Part shown: one piece after another, positions 1-11,559 of the stretch
Layout of the letters: every line of letters begins with the position of its first letter
Position numbering within the stretch: the first letter of the stretch is position 1
Origin: Fasciola hepatica
Lineage: Eukaryota; Platyhelminthes; Trematoda; Plagiorchiida; Fasciolidae
Length of the DNA stretch: 64,000 nt
NCBI GenBank assembly: GCA_948099385.1
Contig: CANUEZ040000029.1
Coordinates: forward strand, 134,001 to 198,000
Direction: 5' to 3'
The notes under the pieces: generated by a model
Told to the model about the DNA's origin: nothing
Seen by the model: only the letters and a program-made list of their open reading frames with translations
Databases searched by the model: none
Program-made: the position numbers and the translations under genes

Positions 1-2805
1 TTGGTGTTGTCAAGGAGGCTCACAAATTTTCACTAACTTCAAGAGAGATTACGTGCACCGTTTCCTCTGACCGAAGACTAGAGACCTTTTCCCTGAGTGC
101 ATCTATGTTTCTGGTAGTCGTTCACATTGAACGCTGACAGGGTAGCGTGCAGGCAAACACAACGACATCGCACATCTTACAATAAGAATGTTCTGGACAT
201 TTCAGTCCTGACCTTTTGTGGTTTGCAGGATTCTCCCTACATACTACGAACAACGATTGGCATTGAGGATGGGCTTACAAAAAGGGGGATAAGTGTCGTA
301 AAAAATATCCCCGGCAGCATTGTGATACTATACACCGACGCAGTTCACCTTTGGATAGTGGAAGATTAAATCTCATGTGATTTCAAGTCAAAACTGAACA
401 AAATCCAACAAGAATTTGCACTCCACTTTCCACCGATGAATGTCGTTTTAGTTGTTCTTCTGTAACAGTTACAAAAACAGCCAATGTCATATCTTCCTTG
501 CACGGTCAAACGACTAAGAAGCATCAGACGAAGTTGATGAATGCGAAAATGATGACAATGTGACAATCGGCAAGATGAGATGCGGCCATCATAGAAAAAG
601 ATTTAGATAAAGGTTAAGATGATACTTCTGAACATTTTGAAAGAAATTCAGATTGAATCTCAAGAAGATTTTAGGATGGGTCTGACGAAACTTCTTGTTT
701 GTCATCATGTGTGCCTCAGGAAATAGGCACAGCATATAGTTGGAAAGTTCATAAAAATTTGTTGACTATTAGTAAAATCAGTTTTTCAAAGTATATTTCA
801 AACCATAAAGCTAGTCTTTCTTTTTAAAAACTAAAACAAAACATACACCAACTTTAAGTTTATTTAAGAGATGGTTTGTGGGAGGTGTTCCATTTTTTAG
901 TTAATTGAACAACCATCTCCGAAACCAGTGATAATTATCTGCAGAGCATGATTTCCGACCAGCAAATAACATGGGAGAAGTGCAAACATGTGGCCGTAGG
1001 AGAATGAGGTCTCTTACGAACTGGTTCGCGAACGTAGTAGGGGACTGCTTAGTCAGGTTACTGTCAGTTCTACCGTGCATGATAATCTAACTTTGAAGTT
1101 TCTTGATCGGACCCTGATGATTCAATGGATGAGAGGAATGACCCTCACATGATTCGTTCCGGCCAAGTGGATAGCAACTGCGCTCAAATTCGCTTTTATC
1201 AGTCCCGGTTGAGCTAATTATGAAGGTGTTCTCTCATCCCATCGACCAGGAGAAAGGTAGCATGACTGTTGTAACACAGGAGTTCATGAGTATCTGTAGC
1301 CTGCCCTTATCTGTACCTTATCACAGAGAGAACTGGTTTGACCGAGTAGTGAACGGTCATTTCTGTTGCGTTTTCATTTCGATTCTAGTCACTTTGCTCA
1401 TACGCTTTAAGAAACAATGCAATGTAAACTTGTTTGGCTTCTACTATTTGGTTCTTTGTTTTTCTTCTGACGACTATCGTGCTACATTGAATAAAGTCTG
1501 CTTTGCATCCATTTTCCAAGAAGATGAATTTACCAAGCTCGATAACTCTGTGGATTGACGTAGAATTGTCACCATACTCGACAAGTGATACACTGAATTT
1601 CGTTTAGCTTATGCTGCATGGGGACCAAACAGTCGCAATTAACAAAATGTCCCCCTCCCCCAACGTTTTCTTTTCAGAATGCTATGTTCCAGAGATCCAT
1701 CTTTGAGCCCTGACAATAAAATAATGGGAGAAGCAAAAATCTTACTAAGACTCCATCACTAATGTAGAACTGATGTTCTCATGAACCTGATTACATCTGT
1801 TCGAAAATGTCAAAGGGCTTTGGGGGTTTAAAGTTAAATTACAGTTATTGGTAACATACCGTCGGTACAGGGCATATTGCACAGACCAAGAAGACATTTT
1901 GGTTTACCATAAGGAAATCCGCCAAAATAGAACCTTCCGGTAAGGGTGCAGCTATTCCGTCTGTTTGACGATATACGTGACCTCCGAACTGAGAATGGAT
2001 ATTAGATGATCCAGCCAAATTCCAATATTATTTTTAGTCTTCAATATAATCACACAAATAAGACATTCGTAAATGGAAACACGATATCTAGAGGAAAGAC
2101 ATGCTTATTTGTAGGAACTAGTTGCTTGACCAAGCTTGCAAATGCACAGCATAAGACGTTTTAGATAAAGACAAATAATAAAGAAAACGACAGGTGACTG
2201 TGACGGAAACCTAGGGTTCAGCTATTGTAATAGTAGAATAAAAAACACGTTCTTTCAGAAACAGCATTCAGATTAGATTTAATGGAACTCACTTAATAGT
2301 ACGACAATTGAATCGAGTGATCCAGGTCAACGTTTTCTCAGACTGCTTTGATGGATACGCCAATGAAAGGAATTAAAACAAATCTATCAAGATAACTAAT
2401 CGTTGCTCGCGGATCTGTCATCGTTCAGAAATTACCGTTTGTAACTGTGTTCTGTCTAGCCACAAAATTATTCAGTCATAACATCTTCGCTGATCGAAAC
2501 TAACGTATTTTGAGCAGCTTTTGAGCCGAAAGCAACAGTTTTAGAGTCCTAGGCCATATTTTAGGAGCCATGAATGAACATCTCTTAGACTCGTTACTTA
2601 CCTTGTAAAACAGTGGGATATCGGAAATTATGGATCACACATCTAAGCATAAGCTTACGCTGGGAAATGATTTCCAGAAGTTTTGCAAACCGAGTTATCT
2701 GCCCAACACCAGCAACACAATTCCTTAGGGCTCAACTGGACTGCATAGCAAAGGACTCGGCAAGCCCGGATAGAAACATCCAGTGGCTTAAAGACGTATA
2801 GTAAC
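1..2805. other. No supported feature (5' flank)
   Basis: No domain, RNA gene or repeat could be recognised on either strand. Several open frames of 60-112 codons occur, the longest at 1220-1558 on the plus strand, but their lengths are what chance gives at this base composition and none shows a family motif. The last residues of the 1220-1558 frame faintly resemble the endonuclease-to-RT linker of CR1-like LINEs, which is too weak to annotate. Confidence 0.5.
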
Positions 2806-3405
2806 TTACTAGGGGATACAACAGGCTGGAAGGTCACGTAGGGATTATTTGAGTTGATGTGATCTCAGCGTCACACCAAAAGGCCCAAGAGAGCGTGATA
2901 GCCAACCAATGATTTTCGGAGGATCTTGCTCGTACAGCCAGTTTCAATCAAACACAATGGTGTGAGAAAAGGTAACTGAGTCATTCGTAAGACGACAAAG
3001 GAAGAACGAAGAGGTCCACCGAGGAAGTGACAGAGGACAAAGGAATAATCAATTCAACCCACGGAAAGAAAATCCTATACGCAGAACAAAAACTGTCAAC
3101 AATAAAGTTAGCAGGCGCACTGCACAAGCTACCGGAAACGGTGACGATCGGAAGCTGATATCTCAAAATCTCGGAATAAACATGAAAAATATGTAGAGCC
3201 ACTGCACAACGAGAGAAAGAAACTGGGATAAAACGATGCCTCGAGAAAAAAATTTTTAATGATACTATCACTTAGATATCCAACATTGTCGACAAGAATC
3301 CTACAATAACTCCCTCCCGGATTAAAACAATATTCGAGTCTGAAAGTTCCGGCTTGACCATCAACGTGACCCCATTGATCGACTCCTTGATAATCATTCA
3401 TACAG
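2806..3405 (-). mobile_element. ~600-bp interspersed repeat, copy 1 (inverted relative to copy 2)
   Basis: The reverse complement of this stretch matches 13397-13982. It starts at 3405 with CTGTATGAATG and is almost identical to copy 2 for about 385 bp, with only a handful of substitutions and 1-nt indels. The remaining ~200 bp is clearly more diverged and carries about 25 extra bases near 3000-3027. The far end near 2806-2820 is placed by the match of GGGGATAC here to GGAATACG in copy 2, so it is approximate. No target-site duplication could be recognised around this copy. No coding domain is recognised; open frames of about 90-140 codons cross the repeat but look like no known protein. Confidence 0.75.
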
Positions 3406-5299
3406 CGTGAAAAACGTCTAATCCAACCCACTGAACGCAACTGCATTGATGTCAAGACAAAGCGAGCCCAATATGCAGAATGATCACAAGCACAGCAAAC
3501 CTATATGTCATTCGCTCACGTTGATGAAACCAGTTACATTGTTTGGTGCTCCCGATCGATCGAACGATCTTTCAAAGGAAAACCACATATCAGAATCTTG
3601 GCATAAAATAGAGGAGCAAACCTGAATATTATCATTGCAAGCATCTCGACCTTTGGGATTTTATATTAGGAATACCGCGTGAACTACACAACCAGTTTTC
3701 CGATTGATTCTTCGAGGCATTCTCATCCAAAGTGATCCCTGATCAGTCCAAATTGAGGTAGTGTTTATTTTTGACAATACTTCCATACAATGACACGTAT
3801 CTGATACTTGTTCGACCATTATATGTTCGTTCCGTTTTCCTCCCCTATGTAGTCCATTTTGAAACCGCATTGAGGAGTCAATTAACTGTTTCAGAAGTTT
3901 GATAGACGTTTCATTGGAAAAGAACAGAGATGGGTTCACGAGATTATCAGAAGAACAGTGTGCCAAGGTACATATTTCTTTTATTACAAGACTTTTGGCA
4001 TAAACCTATTCACAATGTTACAACAACTTCATATGTTAAGTATGATAGACAAAATATCACATTCTTGCGATCATTCGGAGTTCTTTTCTATTTATAGTTT
4101 GTTTCTTTCGTAAAATGAGTGATGAAATTTTTTATTTTCACATATAATTAATTTATTAGTGATGAAAGTCTCTTCAGGTTTGACGTAATGCTTTTTAACT
4201 GTGATGCATAGCTCTGAAACTGTGGTGTTTTACTCCTAAACTACTGGAAATACTTTAGAATCTAAGGAGAAAATTGATCTAAGAGATGATGCCCTAAATC
4301 TTACACCAGCTTGACCAAAAGAGATAACCACACACTCACTTGACTGTTTGAAACGAATGAATGTTCTAGGTGACATTTCTGACAATAACTGACTGGGTTG
4401 TAGTAATTAGTTGCATAATGGACAGTACCCTGAAAGGGGTTTCTGTGACATTTTATGGAAAAGTTGCTCTCTAAATTTGCAACCGGATGTATCAGGATGA
4501 CTCTTATCTTTTCAACTTCACCCTTCTGTATTTTCGTGGGAAAGTGAAGTGTGATGTTACGGCTGTTGCCTGCGTTCTGCGATTGACAGGGGATTTTATG
4601 AGCTCAATCTGGTATTTTAAAACCTAATGAGTATGCATCAAAAAGGTGGACGAAGAACATGTTATAAAGGTATTGCAGATACATTATATAACTGGTGCGA
4701 CATAAGTCTTGTTCTGTGTGCTTCGGTAAGGTGATGAGCCAAAGCGGTTTAAGGCAAAAGTTCGCATTTTACGAAGCAGCTTATAGACGGTCATAAGAAG
4801 GATTTTGCCCCAAGGAGGTAATCAAGTAAGTAATGAAGAAGCTCTGTTTTTAATTTGACTTTGTACTTCCCCAGAACACTTTCGTCTATTACAGCTTTCA
4901 GTGGTTGTTAATTATCAACATTAGTCGTGAATAGATCAATGTCCGGGGTAAAATGAACGAGTCCTGCTTACCACTTTATTGAAAAATACCACAGACTATT
5001 AATTTTATTTCACAAACCTTGGAAATTTCCATTGTTCTCATCGATCAAGTTCAGTCACCGAAGTGGATGGATGATCTTCAATCGCAAGTATTGGTTTCAT
5101 TCAGAATAAATTTACGGTAAGAAACAGTAAAAAGGATAGCCCAATGCAAAAAGGTTTCTAGGTGGGCTTTGAAAATTGTGTTAAATATTTGTGATTTACC
5201 ATGTCAGTTGTGTTTCTCAGTAGCTTACCAGGAGATCTTTGTTTGGCATATTGTAAATCACCTAACCTGATTAGCACAAGAGACTTAATAAATCACCGC
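3406..5299. other. No supported feature
   Basis: AT-rich sequence with no recognisable domain on either strand. The minus-strand open frame at 3661-3966 (101 codons) shows no family signature. If the gypsy gag remains that follow had a 5' LTR, it should lie in the right part of this stretch, but no LTR-like terminal repeat could be paired. Confidence 0.45.
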
Positions 5300-6440
5300 A
5301 GATTTAGCGGGGATTGTGATTTTCATGTTGCACACTGCAACAATGAAGCTATTGTCTTTCTTGAAGAACTGACTTTTGATACTGTGGCAGCGGAGACTTA
5401 CACAAAAATGTCAATGTCGGATATGCTACCGCACAATCTCCTGCAGAGCCGTCAACCGGCGCAATTATTGATGGAAGGCATGGATCGGCTAGGGGATAAC
5501 TGGAGGCTGCGGTGAAGTTTTTTGGATATTGTCTACACAATGGGGTACGAGGCCAAAGCAATCATCAGCGGCTTTACTTACAAGCGTTTTGTTTCTAACC
5601 TACAGACACAGAGGCCCAATGAATCCTTTGACTCCTTTGTGTTGTCGTTAGGAACATTGACACGACCATGCAATTTTTGAACCTGCCTAGAGCAGAGTCT
5701 CGAGCCTGATCGGATAGCGACTGGATGGCCCAACCCGTCGGTGATTAGAAGGTTGTTGATGATTCCGAAAGTACTACTCGAACAGTGCGTCGACATCTGT
5801 CGAGGCAAGGAAGCAGCTGAAAAAGGTATGAAGACGTTGAATACATCAAAATTGCATGGTTTTACAGAATAACAACAGAGACAGGCATGGAGCCAAAGAC
5901 AGAGTGTTAGTTTTGTGGCAGACTATACTTCACGGGAAGAGACAACTCTCCGGCTTGAGGAAAATCTTATGATGACTGCAGAAAGTGTAAACACTTTGAT
6001 TTGGAACATTTTCTCAAGAAAAAGTGGACAGAGAACAAAACCATTAAAACACAGGCTGAGTGTATTGGGCACAGTAACCGGCAAAGATAAAAAATGTTTT
6101 TGCCAAAATGTTGGTGAACCGGGAAGAGGTGAATTCTCAGTTGGACACTGGAGCATCGGTGAACGTCATGCGTATGGGCTCTCAGTCTAATATTGCATCC
6201 ACACCAACAGAGATAAGGCTCTTTATTTATAACAGTGACAAGGTTCATCTAAATGATGAGGCAATGCTGTAAGTCGTCAATCAAAGGATGGATATTCATC
6301 AATCATAAACTTTGTTGTGGTCAGCATGGGTTATGTTTCTATCCAAACAAGAGAACCGATGGAGATGAGTCCGATAAGTACGGGCCTTGTCAAATTGTGG
6401 CGTTGGTTAACAGGAGACTTCTGTTTGATACATTCTAAAT
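5300..6440 (+). mobile_element. Ty3/gypsy retrotransposon fragment: gag, zinc knuckle, protease
   Basis: A decayed 5' part of a gypsy-type element. The gag capsid region is clearest at 5618-5872, one frame with a single internal TGA. It contains NESFDSFVLSL, then DRIATG, RRLLMIPK and EQCVDICRGKEAAEK, which follow the order of Ty3/gypsy gag (E-S-FD-x-FV-x-x-L, RDRI, R-x-x-LL, AIDIC-R-x-E). A degraded zinc-knuckle region follows at about 5890-6010 (FCGRLY, then DDCRKCKHF). The protease lies at 6129-6272 in another frame. RT, RNase H and integrase do not follow; a CR1-like LINE begins about 500 bp downstream. The stretch 5307-5390, just before gag, resembles 10689-10770. Frame changes and stops make this a dead fossil. 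Confidence 0.75.
6129..6272 (+). pseudogene. Retropepsin remnant of the gypsy element
   Basis: A 47-codon open stretch in its own frame begins VNSQLDTGASVNVMRMGSQ and continues with LFIYNSDKVHLNDEAML. The LDTGAS motif is the active-site loop of LTR-retrotransposon aspartic proteases, and the catalytic Asp (codon 6144-6146) is intact. It follows a degraded zinc knuckle, as gag-pol order predicts. The second half of the protease (the LLG loop) is not visible, so the domain is truncated or too decayed to read. No start codon belongs to this piece; it would have been part of a polyprotein. Confidence 0.7.
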
Positions 6441-6899
6441 AGAGCAATCTGGTCGATGTGCCATAAGTTCATATGGCTGGGCCTTCAAATGTAGCTATGT
6501 TATTCATTGAAATACCATTTTCCATCTGCTTCCACGGATTTGATCAGCTGGATTTTCGTTGATAACTTTCAGAACAACACTAAAATGTGTCTTACCCTGG
6601 CTCTTTTTTTAAATTCACTGTGCTGTGGTGAGAAAAACTGTAATCAAATAATTCGGAAATAGAATACGAACTAGTTGAATGAGATTTTGAAAATATGGAA
6701 CAGGACATCGAAAAATCATTGTACGGGTTGTCACTTGGGTCTTGTTCGATGTCCCTTGCTAAAATATCAGATTCTCTTGGTATTATCAAGCAAAAGAGGT
6801 TCATTGTTAAGTTGTCACATTGTCAAATACAAGCTATATTTTTTGAGTAAATTTCAGTCAGTACTCACTGGGAACATTTACCTAACTCTACATACAACG

Positions 6900-8485
6900 G
6901 AAAGTGAGCAAGGATATTTTATGATCTCTTGTTTACTTCATTTATCTCGGAATAAGAAGACTCTGTTTGTATTTTCGGTAAGGACTGCAACAGATTTGAT
7001 ACAACTTTCCTCATGACACTTCGTTTGACAAATTTAACACATTTTCCTACCAGAGATGATGCTCGCCTGGATTTTGTTTTCGCAAACGAAGAAGGGTTAT
7101 TTATGGTCCGACAATGTGCACCACCAAGCAGTTCTGACTACTGCTTTCTGAAAGATTTTTTAGCTACCTCTGGCAAGAAAGATCAACGCACATTGCGAAG
7201 ACAAACATGCGGAGCTGTTGAACAAAGAAACCACTCCTCTGAAAACCTAGCACATTTATAGACGGTTGTAAACTCTACGAATTTTGCCAAGTTGTACTGT
7301 CAAAATCCCTCAACATTTTGAGGGAATCTCACTAACTATCTTAATCAGTGTTTTGAAAATAGCTATCCATTTGAAACCATCTGTGTACAGACCGACAGAG
7401 TTTCCCTGAAGTCAGGCGGACTATTTTACCGATAAAATTGGAAATCTAGCTCCTAAATAGGTTTTGTACACGCAACTTTCTGGGCATCTTCAGTTATCGG
7501 AACACGTGGTGTGCTATAAAAAGGTGTGACATTGATTCAAGTAGTGGGAACCTTTCCGTTGAAGCCATATATTTGGTTCGATACCTCAGGATGTCTGTTT
7601 GTCTGTCTTTATAAGCATTACTGAACCTACTTAAGTTGAGACTACGGCTATATGGGAGCTGCTAGGTACACCGAAGACCACCAGAGCTTCAAGTCCCAAA
7701 AATTTATTCTCTGTTGTCATGAATTTGTACACCGATTTCCAGTGAGATCCTCTGGCAGATATTTCCAGTTGTTGTCCAAAAAGCGGTAAGATTCTCGACA
7801 TATGGAGACCTGCAAAGATTACGCCAGTCCCAAAGAAGGAGCTGGTACACACCGATCCATTGCATCTAAATCTGTGATGCTCAAGACGCTGAAAGCACCC
7901 GACAAGTATCTGTCATTCTATTTATAGATGGTCTCGATTCTCCCGTGACGCCGTAGGATACTTGGTAAACTCTATTGCTGCCGGTTTAGACGAGGAATGT
8001 AAAAATGGTTGGAATGCTATTTGTGGACCATAAAAATGCTTTTGACAGTCTTGATAGGTCAGTGTTGCTCCATCTGCTATCTGAATCAGGGGTTGGTCGG
8101 AGGTTAGGCAGACTGATTCGTGACTATTTCACTGACTAGACTTAGTTTACGTTTCTAATGGAATGACATACTTCCCATTTCCTATCAATTGTGGTTTTGT
8201 ACAGGGCACTGTGTTTCCACCTTTCTTCTTCTGGTTGTACGTAAAACGATTACCCATTCCATCTCCATTTGTCTTACGTAAATATGCAGACGACGTCGCT
8301 TTTCAATGTGAGCATTCTAGAACAGAGGTCGCTTTCATAATTCAAAGCAGACTAGAAAATATCATGAATCGGTCCTCGTCTCCTTTCAGTGAATTTGAAT
8401 GCATCTAAATTTCACAATGTATCATTTTACCTTTCATCCAGGGGATCAAATCAAAACAGTATCGACAGACTCCCTCTGTTTTCCC
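6900..8485 (+). mobile_element. CR1-like LINE, copy A (endonuclease C-terminus to RT)
   Basis: The C-terminal part of an AP-type endonuclease lies at about 6985-7261 (LTHFPTRDDARLDFVFANEE, then CAPPSSSDYCF; the usual SSDH has Tyr in place of the catalytic His). A degraded linker and RT follow from about 7770 (ARIT-like TPVPKKELVHTD). The motif A block is at 8005-8139 (LFVDHKNAFDSLDRSVLLHLL, ending at a stop). The motif B and C block is at 8163-8408 (NCGFVQGTVFPPFFF, then KYADDVAF, with the catalytic YADD at 8283-8294). Motif D follows a frameshift near 8385 (VNLNASKFHNVSF). At least four frame changes separate these blocks. The element is truncated at its 3' side, where the Penelope-like element begins. 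Confidence 0.8.
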
Positions 8486-8589
8486 TATACGACGAATAAC
8501 TTCCCACATCATTCACAATCCAATACCTCGCTGTTTTACCTATTCACAAGCTCACACCCATTCGGAAGCATATAACACCATTTTGTCTT

Positions 8590-9455
8590 CAAGAGCCATT
8601 TGAAGTAGCGAATTTGCTGAACAGAATATCAATGAGTTCTGATAAAATCTTTTCCGTCGATGCTGAGTCCCTTTTTACAAAGGTACCTCTTCGTGAGACG
8701 ATAGATTATCTATGTGATTTTATTTCCTCGCAGAACTTTCACTTACCTATTCCCGTCGAATACCTTAAAGACCTCATTCTTTTATGCACAGAAAACTTTG
8801 AGGGTAAAGCTTGTAAACAAACTGGTGGTGTGGCCATGAAAAGTCCTCTGGGCCCAACCTTGGCAGATGTATTTTTGGGTATGATCGAAAAACAGCTCTG
8901 TGATACTGTTTACCAATTTCTACTTTACAGACGATACGTGGATGATATTTCGATTTTTAGACTGAAGAACGTCCTATCCCTTTCGTTAACATTCCTAACT
9001 TTATCCACCCAAACCCCGGTGTATCTCGCGAAGAAGAACGCGGTGGCATTTTGCTTTTTCTATACATTTTATCAACCAGGCGTCAGGCAGGGACTCTACA
9101 GCGCAGAACCCTCCGAGAAGCAACCTGGGGTGGACTTTATTTACAAATCTCTAGTTTCGCTCCGGTGACTAATAAACCTGGATTGGTCAAAACTTTCTTC
9201 AGCAGAGGCCAAAAAATCTGTACAGAAGATCGAGTACAAAGTGAAGAAGAGTTCATAAAAGGAGCGCTGCTGGCCAACGGTCTCCCGGAGAACTTTATCA
9301 AACAAAATCAGAAGCCGAGAGTGGTGTGCAAGAAAACAATGAACGACGAGAAGAAGCAGGAATTTACCATGTTACCTTTATTTAATCGAATAAATTGTAA
9401 TCTTAAATCAGCCCTTAAACACACATACACAGCGGCGCAGTTGCATTTACTGTAG
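8590..9455 (+). pseudogene. Penelope-type reverse transcriptase, frameshifted
   Basis: The first open block (8614-9168) reads FSVDAESLFTKVPLRETID, corresponding to the RT motif A of Penelope-like elements (D-x-x-SLFTNVPL), then LILLCTENFEGKACKQTGG, VAMKSPLGPTLADVFLG (motif B) and LLYRRYVDDISIF. The catalytic YVDD lies at 8935-8946. Near 8990 the frame shifts, and the matching continuation is read from about 8998 to 9455: HPNPGVSREEERGG, LREATWGGLYLQISSFAP, KPGLVKTFFSRGQKICT, and a terminal block ending HTYTAAQLHLL. These match the conserved RT C-terminus of the superfamily (TWTGLYLNFHSFAP type). The catalytic Asp residues remain, but the frame is broken. Confidence 0.87.
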
Positions 9456-9863
9456 ACGACCAAAAGATTGTTTTCGCAATCACTCACACAATCTTGCTGA
9501 TCCGAATGTCTCACATGGTGTCTATCAGTTCACTTGCAGTTGCGGTGACGTATACATTAGCAGGACAAATCGCTGCTTGACTCAACGAGTGTCAGAACAC
9601 ATATCCAAATGGCTGTCAAACTTGATGACGCAACCCACTGGGGCAATACACAATGACGTGAGACCGCCAGCTTCTTCGATTGCAAGACACTTGGTTTGCA
9701 TCAGGTCACAAAGTTGATCTGACCCAGTGTTTTAAAGCATTGTTTCACAATTCAACACCGAAAACCACTAATGTTCAGTGAAGCGATTATAATCATGATG
9801 CATCAGTTTGCACTCTGTGCACAAGAACAGTTGACCCAAAATGTTTGTTTACCGTGGCGTTAA
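9451..9863 (+). pseudogene. GIY-YIG endonuclease domain and C-terminal tail of the Penelope-like element
   Basis: Read in the frame of 9451-9717: CRRPKDCFRNHSHN, then GVYQFTCSCGDVYISRTNR and CLTQRVSEHISKW. This is the GIY-YIG nuclease core (GIY as GVY, YIG as YIS, followed by the conserved Arg of the R-x-x-EH helix) with the Cys pairs typical of Penelope endonucleases. The YIG glycine is replaced by Ser. After a stop at 9715-9717 the conserved tail is found in a third frame (FSEAIIIMMHQFALC, then VCLPWR-stop), matching the AEA-x-x-I...LCVQ...LPW ending of the family. The domain would nick DNA for target-primed reverse transcription in a live element. Confidence 0.85.
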
Positions 9864-10660
9864 TACGACAGACCTCACTTTCCCGAACGTTCATACCGTA
9901 AGGACTTTCGATCGTACCTACTTTACTGTTGCATTTACCCCCTACTGCATCACGTATACTGACTTGTTTTGCGTCCGCAGTTGAGGAGAGTAAACGAAAT
10001 GCTTGCATCACGCTACCGATGTTTTCTCTCTGTTCTAATGTATTGAATGAAAGGGACCCAACGTTTCACATATCTACAATCTATCGTTATCACTGGACGT
10101 CAACGGGATATTTTGCAAAATTAGAAAACTGTCTATTTTTTCCAAGACTGCTCTGAACACCTCACAGATGCATCTCAAAATTTGTAACTGCTTGCAATTT
10201 GTTCCACGGGCTTAACTTTTCCCCAGTAATCTTTGCTGGTTTATTAAAAAATGACTTTTAATTGATCATAAGATCCATAAAACATATCTCTGGATGAAGT
10301 GGCTTACCGAGAGGTACATTTGCTTTTTATAGTTTTACTTCCAAGGTTCTCTCTGATTCTTATCACCCCCTAAAGAGTGAACTTACAATGACTGGATCTA
10401 CATTCTCTACAAGCCCAAAGTTCATACTAATGTTTACCGGCCTTTTTGCATATTGTGATTCGGTCTTGCCATATCCCCTTTGTCTGCTTGCTGAACGCAA
10501 GAAAGTTCTCTCGGAACTACGAAACAGTAAGAATGTCAAAAATTAATCCTTTTTGAATTTGTGAACACACTGCATTATTTTATCTATGGAAGTGATGTAA
10601 ATGGCTCGAAATCCACCCGTTTATGGCGCAAAAAATACTGCTGACTTGAATTAACATGCA
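9864..10660. other. No supported feature
   Basis: After the Penelope stop codon no 3' terminal structure was recognised. The short plus-strand and minus-strand frames around 9793-10156 overlap one another antiparallel and show no family motif. Confidence 0.45.
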
Positions 10661-10800
10661 GCGAGGTGATCTATGAACCACCGATGAATTATTAACGATT
10701 TAGACTTCCGTGTCGCACACTGCTACTATGATCTGATAGCTTTTCCTAAAGAACTGACTTTTGAGAAAAAAAGTGGTAAAGATGGTACTAATTTTGCGAT
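10661..10800 (+). repeat. Diverged copy of the sequence preceding the gypsy gag
   Basis: The stretch 10689-10770 resembles 5307-5390. Shared blocks include GCACACTGC and GAACTGACTTTTGA, in the same order and spacing. Conceptual translations also agree in part (DFRVAHC here, DFHVAHC there, then KELTFE versus EELTFD). Because the 5 kb copy lies directly upstream of gypsy gag, this is probably a solitary 5' fragment of the same element family. It is not long enough to prove that. Confidence 0.45.
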
Positions 10801-11559
10801 ATGGAGCACTCTGGAGTTTGAGCATACGGACTAAGGTTGAATACCATCTTGAGATTAAGTTATCATAGTTCTTCTACGAAGGCCAAGAAAAAGAAACCAG
10901 TAGGTAGTATTTATCCACAAATTTATCTCATTTTATACTTAAACAGGGACTTGAATTATGAAGTCATGTATGGTATCGAAAAATGTATGGTTAAGTTTTC
11001 CGCCATGTGAATAAGGAAACTAATTTTTTAGTCAAAGATAGGGGATGAGAACTGTTAGAGAAAAAATAAGTGCCCACGACTGCCACGTCAGAGTGATTTA
11101 CGGGTAAAAAAATACTATGTCTTGATATGTCTCTGATTATGGCCGAGAGACAGCGAAATCCGCTGACGTGTTACTTGTTCTTCTTAGTTTTACAAGCGAA
11201 ACAACTTTATCCGTCCCTCAAATTGTTTGGTGCAACTCAGTACTCGTTTCATCAAACAGACTAGTAGATGTCTTCACTGAAGGCAAAATTCATCATTCTC
11301 ATTTACGAAAGGAAGGAGGTTGAAATCTGAGAGGGGGGGAACAGAACTACTGTACCTCATACCTTCTAGATCAGCCTTTGTACATGACCGTAGGCGATTT
11401 CGACAGACTGGACGTATCCTTTTACAGGTCCCGGGTTTTTAAATATTGTGCACTTCCCAACAAGCTACCATCCAGGTACCTTCGTTGTATATAATAGTGC
11501 CCTCATTAGCGTAGTCACTGAAGCTTAAGTACGATGACTGAATAATCTCTAGGTAAACA
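10801..11559. other. No supported feature
   Basis: Nothing recognisable on either strand. A G-run at about 11333-11340 and scattered short frames are the only visible features. Confidence 0.4.

Larger units (their letters stand above)
8530..9863 (+). mobile_element. Penelope-like element (RT plus GIY-YIG endonuclease)
   Basis: Penelope-like elements encode one protein with an RT related to telomerase and a C-terminal GIY-YIG endonuclease. Both are visible here in the right order and spacing: RT fingers and palm at 8590-8990, the RT C-terminal region after a frameshift at about 8998-9455, the endonuclease after another frameshift at 9451-9717, and the C-terminal tail in a fourth frame ending LPWR-stop at 9861-9863. 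The element is therefore dead by three frameshifts, yet most motifs are readable. The left boundary against the CR1-like LINE is approximate. No terminal repeats could be paired. Confidence 0.88.

Noticed and set aside
1465..1560. Possible LINE linker (CFASIFQEDEFTKLD) at the end of the 1220-1558 frame
   Set aside because: Short low-specificity motif with no RT block downstream, so it was not annotated.
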